Positions 1-8,273 of a stretch of 64,000 nt of DNA are shown here, piece by piece. Position 1 is the stretch's first letter. The number at the start of each line of letters is the position of its first letter. The notes under the pieces were generated by a model, which saw nothing but the letters and a program-made list of their open reading frames with translations, was not told the DNA's origin and did not search any database. This DNA comes from Corynebacterium sp. (GTDB lineage Bacteria; Actinomycetota; Actinomycetes; Mycobacteriales; Mycobacteriaceae), in contig JAUMTX010000009.1 in assembly GCA_030530985.1 (NCBI GenBank), forward strand, positions 1 through 64,000. The letters are read 5' to 3'. A program made the translations under genes and the position numbers.

Positions 1-1756
1 CAGAATCGGAACCCGAACCAGAACCCGAGCCAGAATCAGTACCAGAACCAGTGCCAGAGCCAGATCCCTTTACACCAGCATCAGTGTCTACATTAGGATC
101 GGTGTCTGTTTTTGTGCCCGTATTCGTACCGCTATTATCGCCGGCACCAGAACCTTGGCCATCACCAGCAGTGCCAGTGTTATCGCCGGTACCTGTGCCC
201 TTTGTGCCGCCATCAGCATTCGGATCAGTTTCAGTATTAGAACCGGTGCTGCCAGTATCGGCGCCACCATCGGTATCGGTATTGGAACCTGTGCCTGCGC
301 CGGTGCCCTGCTGAGCCTGGTAGGCGCGGATGGAGTCGACGGTCATGGCGGACATGCGGTTAATGGCGTCCAGGGTGTCCTGGGCGGCGGTGCGCTCATC
401 GGCGGTGGCGTCGGTGGAGTCAGTGACCCGCTTGAGGTACTGCTTGGCATTGGCGGCGGTGGTGGTGACATTGGCCAAGGCGTCCTGCGCCTTATCATCC
501 GCATCCGCAGCAACATAGCGGGAAGCGGCAATGACATAGGCGGCAGTGGCGGCACGCCATGCCTGAGCAGCATAGAGGGCATCCGAGGTGGTGCGAATGC
601 GGTTGGAGGCCGTGGTGGCAGAATCCGCAATGCTGCTGGTATAGGCCAGGGTGTCATCGGCAGAAGAAGCCTTACGGGCCGAGGCCAACTGAGCGCGGGC
701 ATCAGCCAAGAAATCGGCACTCGTACGGGCGGCGCTGCTCACACCGGCAACAGTTTCCGGGGTGGCAAAAAGATTCAGGGCCGCAACAATGGCCTGAGGA
801 TTGCGCAGCTTATAGGACTTATTCTCATTGAGAATATTCTCAACATCAACAGCATAGTCAGCCAAGGCCTGAGTATCCGTAGCATTATCAGCCAGGGTCT
901 GCGCATAGGCATAGAGTTGGCCAGCCCAAGGACTATTGGCATCCTGCATGGTGAGATTTTCAATAGTCCAGATGAAAGCGTTCTTGGCGGCGGCAAAAGC
1001 AGGGCCGGCAAGATCAACCATGTCATTGGTAGCAGGAATGTTATCTCTCAGAGCAGGAACTTTAGCCGCAACCCAAATATTGGCATCCTTAGTCAGCTGC
1101 GTAGCACCATCAAAACCAATGGTGTAGTGACCATCATTGCCCACATTGAGCCATTCCGCATCCGCCCAGAGTTTGCCGACATTGTCGTTAGACCAACGGA
1201 GAAACTTAGTAGACTTATCACCATAGGCGGTCACAGTGGCACCAGAAATAAAATAGGTATCCTGACCAGTGGCCTTAGTGCCCGTAGAGCTAATATTCTG
1301 GGTGGCACTATCACTTGCGGAGAGGACCACACCAATGCCGTCATTATAGGTCTGCTGAGGACGCACATTAAAGGCCCCAATGCCATTGGTACCATCAAGC
1401 CAGTTGACCAAACCGCTGGTATAAATAATGCCGAAACTGGCAGCCGAGCGCTGCAGAACACGGGAAATGGAGAAATTCCACCCGAGGAGCTTCTGACCAG
1501 TATTGGAAGGGTCGCTAACAAGCTGAGGGACGAGAGTCAGACCATTGTTGTTATCCTCAACCTTCACGCTGGCAATGGCTTTGCTCAGGTCAACCCTATT
1601 GGAAACAATGGTGACTGCGTCGGTGCCGGTGCTAGCAAAGGCGAGGTTATTCTGCGCAAGAGTGGTCTGGGCAGGGGCGACCACAACAGAGGCAAGGGTA
1701 ATTGCCGAAGTGCATAGAGCGAGAGCCCACGGTTGGGCCCAAGAGGTGGTCTTCAC
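1..1756 (-). CDS. Large secreted surface protein, N-terminal part (runs off the window)
   Basis: The frame is open from a GTG at 1756 to the window edge, 585 codons without a stop, so the C-terminus is not visible. AGAAGGA lies 5 nt before the GTG. Residues 1 to about 34 look like a Sec signal peptide ending near APAQTTLAQ. Residues 35-240 look globular and rich in Asn, Thr and Gly. About 260-480 is Ala-rich and helical. From about 485 a low-complexity Gly/Thr/Asn/Asp/Ser tail begins, with units such as GSNTDTDGG and GSGTGSGTD. The order of regions matches the complete protein at 43239-46967, and short stretches look related (VGNDGHYTIGF against VDGDHTVRVEL). I infer a paralogous envelope-exposed stalk protein. 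The function is unknown. It sits directly after the fadD32 terminator, where pks13 would be expected. Confidence 0.8.
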   Translation of the reverse strand, partial: MKTTSWAQPWALALCTSAITLASVVVAPAQTTLAQNNLAFASTGTDAVTIVSNRVDLSKAIASVKVEDNNNGLTLVPQLVSDPSNTGQKLLGWNFSISRVLQRSAASFGIIYTSGLVNWLDGTNGIGAFNVRPQQTYNDGIGVVLSASDSATQNISSTGTKATGQDTYFISGATVTAYGDKSTKFLRWSNDNVGKLWADAEWLNVGNDGHYTIGFDGATQLTKDANIWVAAKVPALRDNIPATNDMVDLAGPAFAAAKNAFIWTIENLTMQDANSPWAGQLYAYAQTLADNATDTQALADYAVDVENILNENKSYKLRNPQAIVAALNLFATPETVAGVSSAARTSADFLADARAQLASARKASSADDTLAYTSSIADSATTASNRIRTTSDALYAAQAWRAATAAYVIAASRYVAADADDKAQDALANVTTTAANAKQYLKRVTDSTDATADERTAAQDTLDAINRMSAMTVDSIRAYQAQQGTGAGTGSNTDTDGGADTGSTGSNTETDPNADGGTKGTGTGDNTGTAGDGQGSGAGDNSGTNTGTKTDTDPNVDTDAGVKGSGSGTGSGTDSGSGSGSGSDS

Positions 1757-1837
1757 GGGCGTCCTTCTAGAAAAAGAGTAGAGTATAAACCTATTATAAT
1801 AAATTTCTAAGAAAAAATCTTCTTTATACTCAGAAAA

Positions 1838-1866
1838 GGGAGCGCGTGTCATAAACACGCACTCCC
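1838..1866 (-). terminator. Terminator after fadD32
   Basis: Arms of 12 nt (1838-1849 and 1855-1866) pair with one mismatch around a 5-nt loop. On the minus strand the stem is followed by TTTT. A T6 run on the plus side (1871-1876) could also serve the other direction. It separates fadD32 from the surface-protein gene. Confidence 0.7.
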
Positions 1867-1887
1867 TCAGTTTTTTGCAAGTGCAGG

Positions 1888-3747
1888 CTACTGCTGCTCA
1901 GCGAGGTATTCGCGCTGATTCACATTGCGGGCAATCTTGCCGGCGCTGGAGCGGCGAACCTGATTAGGGGCCAGGATACGAATATCGGCCGGGGCCACAC
2001 CATGGGCGGCAGTCACAGCCTCACGAATCTTGGCAATAGCATCAGCATCGCCATCCGGGGTGGCATTAATATCGCGCTCAGCCAGGATAATGAGCTGCTC
2101 GACGCTCTCACCAGGGATGGAGAATGCGCAGGCAGAGGCTGGGCGGATGTGGCTATCGGCCTTCTCAGTGGTGGTCTCAATATCCTGAGGATAGTGGTTA
2201 CGACCAGCGATAATAATGAGGTCCTTAGAGCGGCCGGTGATATAAATCTCGCCATCAATAAAGACACCCAGGTCACCGGTGGCCACCCAGTTCTCATCAG
2301 GATAGCCGGCGGCGCGGGAATTCTCCTCCAGGCGACCAGCCAAGGTGTTCTGGAAAGCCTCGGCGGTGGCCTCAGGGCGGTTATAGTAGCCGGCGGCAAT
2401 ATTATCGCCCTGGAACCAGATTTCACCGATCTCACCGTCGGCAACTTCCTTCTTGGTCTCAGGATCCACAATGACCAGGCCCATTGGGGAAACAGGAACA
2501 CCAACAGAAGCAAACTCAAAGCTGGTAGCAGGATCATCAGAGAGCTTCATTTCGCCATTGGCAAGGGCGGTACGATCGAGGCGTCGGAAAGCTGGACGAT
2601 CCATGGTCAGAGGGGTGGAGAGCAGCAAGGACGCCTCCGCCTGACCATAGGAAGGACGAATAACGGACTCAGGGAGGTTATAGTCCGCAAAAGCAGCCTT
2701 AAAAGCCTCAACGCTGGCCTTGGACACAGGCTCGCCACCAATAATCAAACCATCAAGGGCGGACAGATCCAGGCTCTCACCCTGAGGAGGACGGCCATAA
2801 GCGGTAGCAAGCTCCAGGGCAAAGTTAGGAACAGCAGCATAAATATTGCGGCCATCAGCAGGCTTATTCAGCAGCTTAATAAAACGCCAAGGGTTCTGGA
2901 TGAAGTCACGAGGGGACATGATCTCCATATCGAAGCCCAAAATGGTCATGAAGGAAGCCAGAATAATGCCCATATTATGGTGCATTGGCAGCCAGGACAC
3001 CATGCGAACTGGTGGCTTCAGATTCGCAATAAGGAAGATCTGGAGCACATTGGACACCACAGAGCGGTTGGTCAGAATGGCGCCCTTAGGCTTACCGGTC
3101 GCACCCGAGGTGTACTGGAGATAAGCCGGCATATCCACAGGGATAATAGGGCTCGTGGCAGCAGCCATCATGGCCTTAGCCTGCTCAGTTTCAAATGGGG
3201 AAATCCAGGAATCCGCGGTGGAATCCGGCAGGGAGTCGATAGTAAGGATACGAGGACGCTCAGCAGCAGGCTTATCCGCAAAAAGGGCACGAACAGCGGC
3301 AGCCGACTTCTTATTGGTCAGAACAATCTGTGGCTTGGCATCATCAAAAACGGCGGCAAGGTGGCCCTGGTGGCCAGGCTCATTTGGATCATAGAGCGGG
3401 ATTGGCACGAGGCCCGCATAGAGAGCGCCAATGAAACCAAAGACATATTCAGGGCTATTGCCAGCAAGAATGGCCACATGATCGCCAATCTTAGAGATCT
3501 GCTGGAGGCGGCCAGCCACGGCCTTAATGCGGGTGTAGACCTGCTTGCGGGTGAACTCACGGGCAATGCCCTCAGGGTTCTCGTCATATTCCCAATGACG
3601 GACGGTAACGCGCTCAACCAGGGCTGGGTCGGTGGCTAGCTCCTTCTGGTAGAGCATCTCGTTGAGTCCAGCGATGGTGAGCTGTGGTGGCAGATTAAAC
3701 TGGCCCTTCTCATCGAAGAACTGGCCGATTAGTGCCTTTACGTCCAT
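1888..3747 (-). CDS. fadD32: Long-chain fatty-acid-AMP ligase FadD32
   Basis: 619 residues, the usual FAAL size. It activates the meromycolate chain as an acyl-AMP for loading onto Pks13 in mycolate synthesis. The adenylate-forming signature YTSGATGKPKG lies near residue 212. SYGQAEA, a VATGDLG segment and the C-terminal SAGKIARN lysine motif follow in the expected order. AAGGAG stands 6 nt before the ATG. The next gene upstream on the minus strand is a cutinase-like gene, as in the Rv3801c-Rv3802c arrangement of Mycobacterium tuberculosis. A terminator and an unrelated surface-protein gene follow downstream instead of pks13-accD4, which is unusual. Confidence 0.95.
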   Translation of the reverse strand: MDVKALIGQFFDEKGQFNLPPQLTIAGLNEMLYQKELATDPALVERVTVRHWEYDENPEGIAREFTRKQVYTRIKAVAGRLQQISKIGDHVAILAGNSPEYVFGFIGALYAGLVPIPLYDPNEPGHQGHLAAVFDDAKPQIVLTNKKSAAAVRALFADKPAAERPRILTIDSLPDSTADSWISPFETEQAKAMMAAATSPIIPVDMPAYLQYTSGATGKPKGAILTNRSVVSNVLQIFLIANLKPPVRMVSWLPMHHNMGIILASFMTILGFDMEIMSPRDFIQNPWRFIKLLNKPADGRNIYAAVPNFALELATAYGRPPQGESLDLSALDGLIIGGEPVSKASVEAFKAAFADYNLPESVIRPSYGQAEASLLLSTPLTMDRPAFRRLDRTALANGEMKLSDDPATSFEFASVGVPVSPMGLVIVDPETKKEVADGEIGEIWFQGDNIAAGYYNRPEATAEAFQNTLAGRLEENSRAAGYPDENWVATGDLGVFIDGEIYITGRSKDLIIIAGRNHYPQDIETTTEKADSHIRPASACAFSIPGESVEQLIILAERDINATPDGDADAIAKIREAVTAAHGVAPADIRILAPNQVRRSSAGKIARNVNQREYLAEQQ

Positions 3748-3872
3748 GGAAACTCCTTAATGGTTAGTGTGCCAAAACATTAAGATCTTAGCATACCAAA
3801 ACATAAAAACCCGGAAGACACAGCGTGTCCTCCGGGGAAAATGTGGTTGTTAATGTGGTTCTTAAGGAGCCC

Positions 3873-4790
3873 TTAGAGCTGATCCATGACCCAACCAATG
3901 AGCCAATCCTTGGTGTTAGTACCAGGAATCACATTAGGGTTGGTGGCGTACTGCGTGTGGACGATGGACTCAAAAAGATTATTATTCGCACGGTTTACCG
4001 CGTCAAAAATATCCCAAGGGTTATCGCAAACAGGGTCATTAGGGGCGCAGATTTCAAAGGTGCGATTATTCAGGCTACCGAAACCGCCCGGGCGGGCGCC
4101 ACGCATGGTGATGCCGGTGACCAGCTGCTGGGCCTCAGCGACCTGGACTGCGAGGGTTGGGTCCACAGTTGCCACCAGATTCAGGTATGGCAGCAGCGGC
4201 ACGACGCGCGCCAAAGACACCTCCGCGCCCACGCCGCCAACAGGGTTGCCCACAAAAATGCCGCTATTTTTATCGCGACGGCCATCGGAAACCAGGGCCA
4301 CGCCCTTAATGCGGTCGGCCGGAATCACGCCGTTGTTGAAACCAATGTGGCTGGCCACGTCGCCGGCAATGACCGCGCCCTGGCTAAATCCCATAATCAG
4401 GAATTGGGTGCCCGGGCAGGCACTGGCCACACGGGAAAGTTGTGCGTTCAGCTTTGCCATACCCTGGCTTTGCGACGCATCATAACTCACATCCCTATCA
4501 TCAGCACTGCGCTTGAACTGTGCCACATAAGGGACGGTGTATACCACGGTGCGGTTGCCCGCACGGGCCTGAATGGCCTTGGTTACTCCCAAAAGGAAGC
4601 TATTCGGGTGGCTGGTTGGGTTATAAGGGTTATCCCAGTCCGCAGATTCCCATGTGCCGGGCACTGCGATGACATAGGTCGCGGGGCAGGTATCGGCCGC
4701 CGCGCGGGGTGCAAAGTTCACAGCTGCCACACAGCTAGTTAAAACTGTGAGCACAATTGCACTAAAAATCGCTCCGAGCTTCTTCATCAC
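3873..4790 (-). CDS. Cutinase-family secreted hydrolase 1 (Rv3802c-like)
   Basis: 305 residues with a signal peptide ending near AAADTCPAT. The alpha/beta-hydrolase triad of the cutinase family is visible: Ser in GFSQG near residue 133, Asp in CAPNDPVCD near 245, His in VHTQYA near 276. The mycobacterial homologue Rv3802c, encoded next to fadD32, is an envelope phospholipase/thioesterase linked to mycolate metabolism; a similar role is inferred. It is the last of four consecutive cutinase-like genes and lies 125 nt before fadD32. A cysteine (LTSC) in the signal region resembles a lipobox, but the residues around it are not canonical. Confidence 0.85.
   Translation of the reverse strand: MMKKLGAIFSAIVLTVLTSCVAAVNFAPRAAADTCPATYVIAVPGTWESADWDNPYNPTSHPNSFLLGVTKAIQARAGNRTVVYTVPYVAQFKRSADDRDVSYDASQSQGMAKLNAQLSRVASACPGTQFLIMGFSQGAVIAGDVASHIGFNNGVIPADRIKGVALVSDGRRDKNSGIFVGNPVGGVGAEVSLARVVPLLPYLNLVATVDPTLAVQVAEAQQLVTGITMRGARPGGFGSLNNRTFEICAPNDPVCDNPWDIFDAVNRANNNLFESIVHTQYATNPNVIPGTNTKDWLIGWVMDQL
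4728..4751. repeat. 24-bp dyad copy (CACACAG-N10-CTGTGAG)
   Basis: CACACAG and CTGTGAG are separated by 10 nt; six of seven arm positions pair. It lies in the signal-peptide part of cutinase 1. See the dyad finding. Confidence 0.55.
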
Positions 4791-4917
4791 GAAAGATACT
4801 CTAACACTCTAAGCTGTGAATACCTAGCAATGTACGCTGCAAATCGACGGTACTGTGACCGCCATCATGACCGCGCTGATTTAGAGCGCAACTAACTGCA
4901 GATTTTTCGCTCCACTT

Positions 4918-4941
4918 TTCACAGCCATTATTAGCTGTGAG
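4918..4941. repeat. 24-bp dyad copy (TTCACAG-N10-CTGTGAG)
   Basis: The arms pair fully with one T-G wobble, and the 10-nt spacer ends in ATTAG. The copy spans the stop codon of cutinase 2: the TAA at 4931-4933 is inside the motif. An extra CTGTGAA lies at 4814-4820. Confidence 0.65.
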
Positions 4942-5920
4942 CCCGCACCCATTCCAGAACCCACTGCGGCACCGTGCGCCCAATGCCCATAAAACCGCGC
5001 AGGATGAATCCCAGCGGTCCATCCACGAAGGTATAGGAGTCCACATAGCCGGCGTGCACGCGGTTCAGAATGAGCGGGTAGCGCAGCAAATCCCAGCCGG
5101 TCGTCGGAATATCGCAGACCATGTCATTGGCCGCACAGAAGCTCGTGGTCTTGGCCTCCATGCTGCCAAAACTCTGCTCACGCGCTCCCAGGGGCTGAAC
5201 GCTGTGAATTACCTGTGAGACAACAGCACTCGGCATAATGCCCACATCACACAGCCACGCGAGCCACTCAAAGAGCGGCGCCCACGCCACCATCACACCG
5301 CTACCAGCCCCACCGGTGCCCGCAGGAATGCCCTGCCCCGGCACACGGCGTGGGTCCGAGAGCAAAAGCGAACCCAAAACCTGCTGCTCAGCGACCGGCC
5401 CGCGCTCCCAGCCAATATTAGCTGTGAGATCCCCGGCAATATCCGCACCCTGGCTGAATCCCATAATCAGGAACTTCGCCTCCGGGCACGCCTCCGCCAC
5501 GGCCCTCATGCGCGCCTCCGCCACAGCCATGCCACTGGCCCGACTGCGCTCATAATCCAAGCCTGTCGACGCATACGGAACCTGCCACAAATCATAAACC
5601 GCCGGGTCCAACTGCCCCTTGAGATAGTGGAACATCGGCCCCATCGTCGGCTCTTCATAAATCGGCGGATTCGTCGGGTCATCCACAAAGCTCGACTCCG
5701 CCGTGCCCGGAATCAGCAGCACCTGCACCGGCACGCACCGAATATCCGTCGTCGCCGTATGCACCACGGCTTGCCTTACCGACGCCTCCGGTACTACATC
5801 CGCGCCCGCCGCACCGACTGCGCCACCAGCCACGCCGCCAACCAATGCGCCAGCCAGCGCCATGCTCAGCCCGGCCCGCAATGCCACAGACACAGCCTTG
5901 ACCACGACTTTTCCGTTCAC
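4931..5920 (-). CDS. Cutinase-family secreted hydrolase 2
   Basis: 329 residues. The start is the GTG at 5920 with GAGG 7 nt upstream; this GTG lies inside a CTGTGAA motif. A signal peptide with a long Ala/Gly stretch ends near GAAGADV. The triad is Ser in GFSQGAD near residue 153, Asp in CAANDMVCD near 261 and His in VHAGYV near 286. An Ala/Gly-rich stretch precedes the mature region. It follows cutinase 3 by 13 nt, so the two are probably co-transcribed. The substrate is not known; mycolyl or other envelope lipids are inferred from location. Confidence 0.85.
   Translation of the reverse strand: MNGKVVVKAVSVALRAGLSMALAGALVGGVAGGAVGAAGADVVPEASVRQAVVHTATTDIRCVPVQVLLIPGTAESSFVDDPTNPPIYEEPTMGPMFHYLKGQLDPAVYDLWQVPYASTGLDYERSRASGMAVAEARMRAVAEACPEAKFLIMGFSQGADIAGDLTANIGWERGPVAEQQVLGSLLLSDPRRVPGQGIPAGTGGAGSGVMVAWAPLFEWLAWLCDVGIMPSAVVSQVIHSVQPLGAREQSFGSMEAKTTSFCAANDMVCDIPTTGWDLLRYPLILNRVHAGYVDSYTFVDGPLGFILRGFMGIGRTVPQWVLEWVRAHS
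5185..5208. repeat. 24-bp dyad copy (CTCCCAG-N10-CTGTGAA)
   Basis: It lies within cutinase 2. The arms pair at five positions plus one wobble; the variable fourth arm position is mismatched. A further CTGTGAG follows at 5213-5219. Confidence 0.5.
5403..5426. repeat. 24-bp dyad copy (CTCCCAG-N10-CTGTGAG)
   Basis: Six of seven arm positions pair, and the spacer ends in ATTAG as in the copy at 4918. It lies inside cutinase 2, read on the minus strand as L-T-A-N-I-G-W-E. Confidence 0.6.
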
Positions 5921-5926
5921 AGCTAC

Positions 5927-5950
5927 CTCACAGTTATATATTGTTGTGAA
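5927..5950. repeat. 24-bp dyad copy at the cutinase 3/2 junction
   Basis: CTCACAG and TTGTGAA are separated by 10 A/T-rich nt. The copy includes the TAA stop of cutinase 3 (5934-5936) and reaches to 7 nt before the GTG start of cutinase 2. Confidence 0.5.
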
Positions 5951-6797
5951 GCCAGGCCTTCACCCACTGCACAAAACTAATTCCTGGAATCATAGTGTAG
6001 TTATCCAAGTAGCTTGTATGCACCTCAGTCTTCAAACTCCCGAAGCGCCCCGCATCCAGCAGCGTGTATGGCACATCGCAGACCGGGTCATTCAGCGCAC
6101 AGAAGCTGAAAGTGGACTTATTGAGCACGCCAAATCCGCCCGCCCGAGGCCCGCGCGAGATCCCCTGGTTGCCAATATTCGCGCCGAACATATTCGCAAA
6201 GTTCACCAGCGGCTGCAGTGGCTGCCCCACCACTTCCAGCCCGGCCCCGCTGGTGGGCACACCAACATTGATGCCCACACCCTGGGTGCGCCGAGGGTCC
6301 GCTAGCAGGGCCGCCCCGCGCACACGGGAGGCCTCCACGGGACCGCGCCCATTGCCAATGTCGGATACGAGGTCACCCACAATATCCGCACCTTGACTAA
6401 ATCCAATGAGCACAAAATTTGTGTCCGGGCACCGGCTCGCCACGTCCGCAATCACGCCGCGCAGCTTCGCCGTTCCGCCGTCGCGTGAGGCATCATAATC
6501 ATCCAGCGTGGCCGCATAGTTCAGCGTCCACACCGCGACAGCCGGATTCTCCCGATATTCCTCGCGCAGCTGCGCGCCCAAGGCCTGCACCACCGCATTC
6601 TCGTAGTACGGCGGATTCCACGGGTCATCGCCCTCGGCCGAAGCCAGGCTACCCGGCGCCAATGCAACGAAAGTCTCCACGCATTCGCTTCTCGACGCCT
6701 CCGCACTGGCCTCCACAGCCCCCGTCACCCCGCTCACACTCAGCATTAGACCAAGTAGGGACGCACAGGCAGCTTTCAGCATTCTTTCAGCGCTCAT
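5934..6797 (-). CDS. Cutinase-family secreted hydrolase 3
   Basis: 287 residues with a signal peptide (LLGLMLSVSGVTGAVEASAEA). The triad is Ser in GFSQGAD near residue 129, Asp in CALNDPVCD near 231 and His in VHTSYL near 255. The Shine-Dalgarno sequence is weak at the annotated ATG; an in-frame ATG at 6782 (MLKAACAS) with GAAAG upstream is an alternative. It is separated by 10 nt from cutinase 4 and 13 nt from cutinase 2. It is the shortest of the four, but no catalytic residue is lost. Confidence 0.83.
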   Translation of the reverse strand: MSAERMLKAACASLLGLMLSVSGVTGAVEASAEASRSECVETFVALAPGSLASAEGDDPWNPPYYENAVVQALGAQLREEYRENPAVAVWTLNYAATLDDYDASRDGGTAKLRGVIADVASRCPDTNFVLIGFSQGADIVGDLVSDIGNGRGPVEASRVRGAALLADPRRTQGVGINVGVPTSGAGLEVVGQPLQPLVNFANMFGANIGNQGISRGPRAGGFGVLNKSTFSFCALNDPVCDVPYTLLDAGRFGSLKTEVHTSYLDNYTMIPGISFVQWVKAWLHNNI

Positions 6798-6807
6798 GGG
6801 GTGTGAG

Positions 6808-7719
6808 TTAGGTTTCGTTAATCACCCAGTTAATCAACCACTGCGTAGTGGTCGTCCCTGGGAACACATTCGGATTGGTAGCGTACTGCGCATGCACACC
6901 GGTATTGCTTACCAAGGTGAGCGCACGGGTGGCCGCATCGGTCACGCCCAGTGGCGCATCACAGATGTGGTCATTATTGGCGCAGATTTCATAGGTCCTG
7001 TCTTCCAGGGAACCGAAGCCCCCATCGCGGGCACCGCGCATGCTTGCCCCAGGAATCACAAACTGGACCACAGGGTTAAGTGCCTCCAGGGAGACTTCGG
7101 CACCCACACCGGTTGGAATGGAGCCCACAGCAATACCTTGTCCCTGAATTCGACGGCCGTCAGCAACAAGGGCCACGCCCTTGACCAGGTCAGCCGGAAT
7201 CGGACCCTGGTTATTACCAATCTGGTTGGCAATATCGCCTACAATCACAGCACCCTGGCTGAAGCCCATCATAATGAACTGTGTCAGCGGGCATTCGCTG
7301 TGAGTCGCGGTGAGTTCCTGCAGGAGTCGGTTCGTGCCTTCAGTGCGTGAGTCATTATAGGACATCTGGTTGCGGTCATTAATGCTCTTAAATTCCGCAG
7401 TATATGGCAGGGTCCACACCTTCACAGTATCTGGAAGCTGTGCCTGCAGCGGCCGCGTCACTGTCAGCATGAAGCTATTAGGATGGCTTGTCGGATTCTC
7501 CGGATCATCGCTTGCCGACGACTCCCACGTGCCCGGCGCCGCAATCACCTCATACTCCTTGCACCATGCCGGCTGAGTTGGCGCCGGCTGGCTTGGCTGT
7601 TCGGCCTGCTCCCCTGGTCGCGGTGTATTGCGCCATTGGATGTAGCCACCAATGATAATGAGGATAATAATGAGGGCCAGAATGGCCTTAATTGGAATGC
7701 GACGACGGCGTCGTGCCAT
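6808..7719 (-). CDS. Membrane-anchored cutinase-family hydrolase 4
   Basis: 303 residues. The N-terminus is basic (MARRRRRIPIK) followed by an uncleaved-looking helix of about 18 residues rich in Ile and Leu, as in Rv3802c. A Pro-rich linker (GEQAEQPSQPAPTQPA) follows. The triad is Ser in GFSQGAV near residue 151, Asp in CANNDHICD near 244 and His in VHAQYA near 273. It most resembles cutinase 1 in the C-terminus (both have ATNPNV and PGT before a final W-containing helix). Being first and membrane-tethered, it is the best candidate for the direct Rv3802c orthologue. Confidence 0.86.
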   Translation of the reverse strand: MARRRRRIPIKAILALIIILIIIGGYIQWRNTPRPGEQAEQPSQPAPTQPAWCKEYEVIAAPGTWESSASDDPENPTSHPNSFMLTVTRPLQAQLPDTVKVWTLPYTAEFKSINDRNQMSYNDSRTEGTNRLLQELTATHSECPLTQFIMMGFSQGAVIVGDIANQIGNNQGPIPADLVKGVALVADGRRIQGQGIAVGSIPTGVGAEVSLEALNPVVQFVIPGASMRGARDGGFGSLEDRTYEICANNDHICDAPLGVTDAATRALTLVSNTGVHAQYATNPNVFPGTTTTQWLINWVINET

Positions 7720-7728
7720 GGGTCTTTC

Positions 7729-7752
7729 CTCTCAGGTTTATTTAGCTGTGGG
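7729..7752. repeat. 24-bp dyad copy at the lipoprotein stop codon
   Basis: CTCTCAG and CTGTGGG are separated by 10 nt ending in TTTAG. The stop codon of the lipoprotein gene (7738-7740) lies inside, and the copy ends about 10 nt before the next start. Confidence 0.5.
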
Positions 7753-8250
7753 CTCTGCAGCGGTGCTCACCGGAGTGATCCCATTGCAGTACCCACCTTG
7801 GCTCACAGCATTATTGAAGGCGGTGACTGCTTCATCCGCCCCGAGGCCCACGAGCCCCTGGGTGACGAGCTGCCCAATAATGGCTGCGATCCATGGGTTG
7901 CTTGGCTGCACACAGTAGTTGCTTGCCGCGCTGAAGAGTTCGCTCTCTACCCCGTCGGTTTTGAATCCGGCCTTTTCCAGGCCGCTGAGCAGCGCTTGCT
8001 GTGCGGTGTTGTAGTCCGGTGTTTGGCTTGGGATGGAGGAGATTTCGTGCGCTACCTGGTCGGTGAGCGTGGTGGTCACGGCTGCTGCAGCCCCGGTCGC
8101 GGTGCCGCCGCCGGTGCGGTCGAGCGGCGCTACGGAGCTGGTCAGCGATGCGCTATTTGTCGCAGTTCCCCCGCCGCCGCAGGCAGCAAGGCCCGCAGCA
8201 ACAGGAATGAGCGTTGCGACGACCAACCCTCGGCACAGCACTGTCTTCAT
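7738..8250 (-). CDS. Small secreted lipoprotein of unknown function
   Basis: 170 residues. A lipobox LAAC at residues 21-24 (AAGLAACGGGG) predicts a diacylglyceryl-anchored lipoprotein. A Ser/Thr/Ala/Gly-rich linker follows. The C-terminal half holds two Cys (NYCVQPSN and GGYCNGI) that could form a disulfide around a helical segment, which resembles small DUF732-like domains; that assignment is tentative. It lies between the LGFP mycolyltransferase and the cutinase genes, 18 nt upstream of cutinase 4, so a shared transcript and an envelope role are likely. Confidence 0.75.
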   Translation of the reverse strand: MKTVLCRGLVVATLIPVAAGLAACGGGGTATNSASLTSSVAPLDRTGGGTATGAAAAVTTTLTDQVAHEISSIPSQTPDYNTAQQALLSGLEKAGFKTDGVESELFSAASNYCVQPSNPWIAAIIGQLVTQGLVGLGADEAVTAFNNAVSQGGYCNGITPVSTAAEPTAK

Positions 8251-8273
8251 ATACAGGTTTCTTTCAGCTTTAT

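Noticed and set aside
1..330. Repetitive DNA at the left edge that could look like a CRISPR or satellite array
   Set aside because: The units are irregular and keep the minus-strand reading frame; they encode a low-complexity Gly/Thr/Asn/Asp/Ser protein tail.
2002..3639. Long plus-strand frame opposite fadD32
   Set aside because: It has no family features or ribosome site. Long antisense frames arise here because TTA, CTA and TCA codons are rare in the sense genes.
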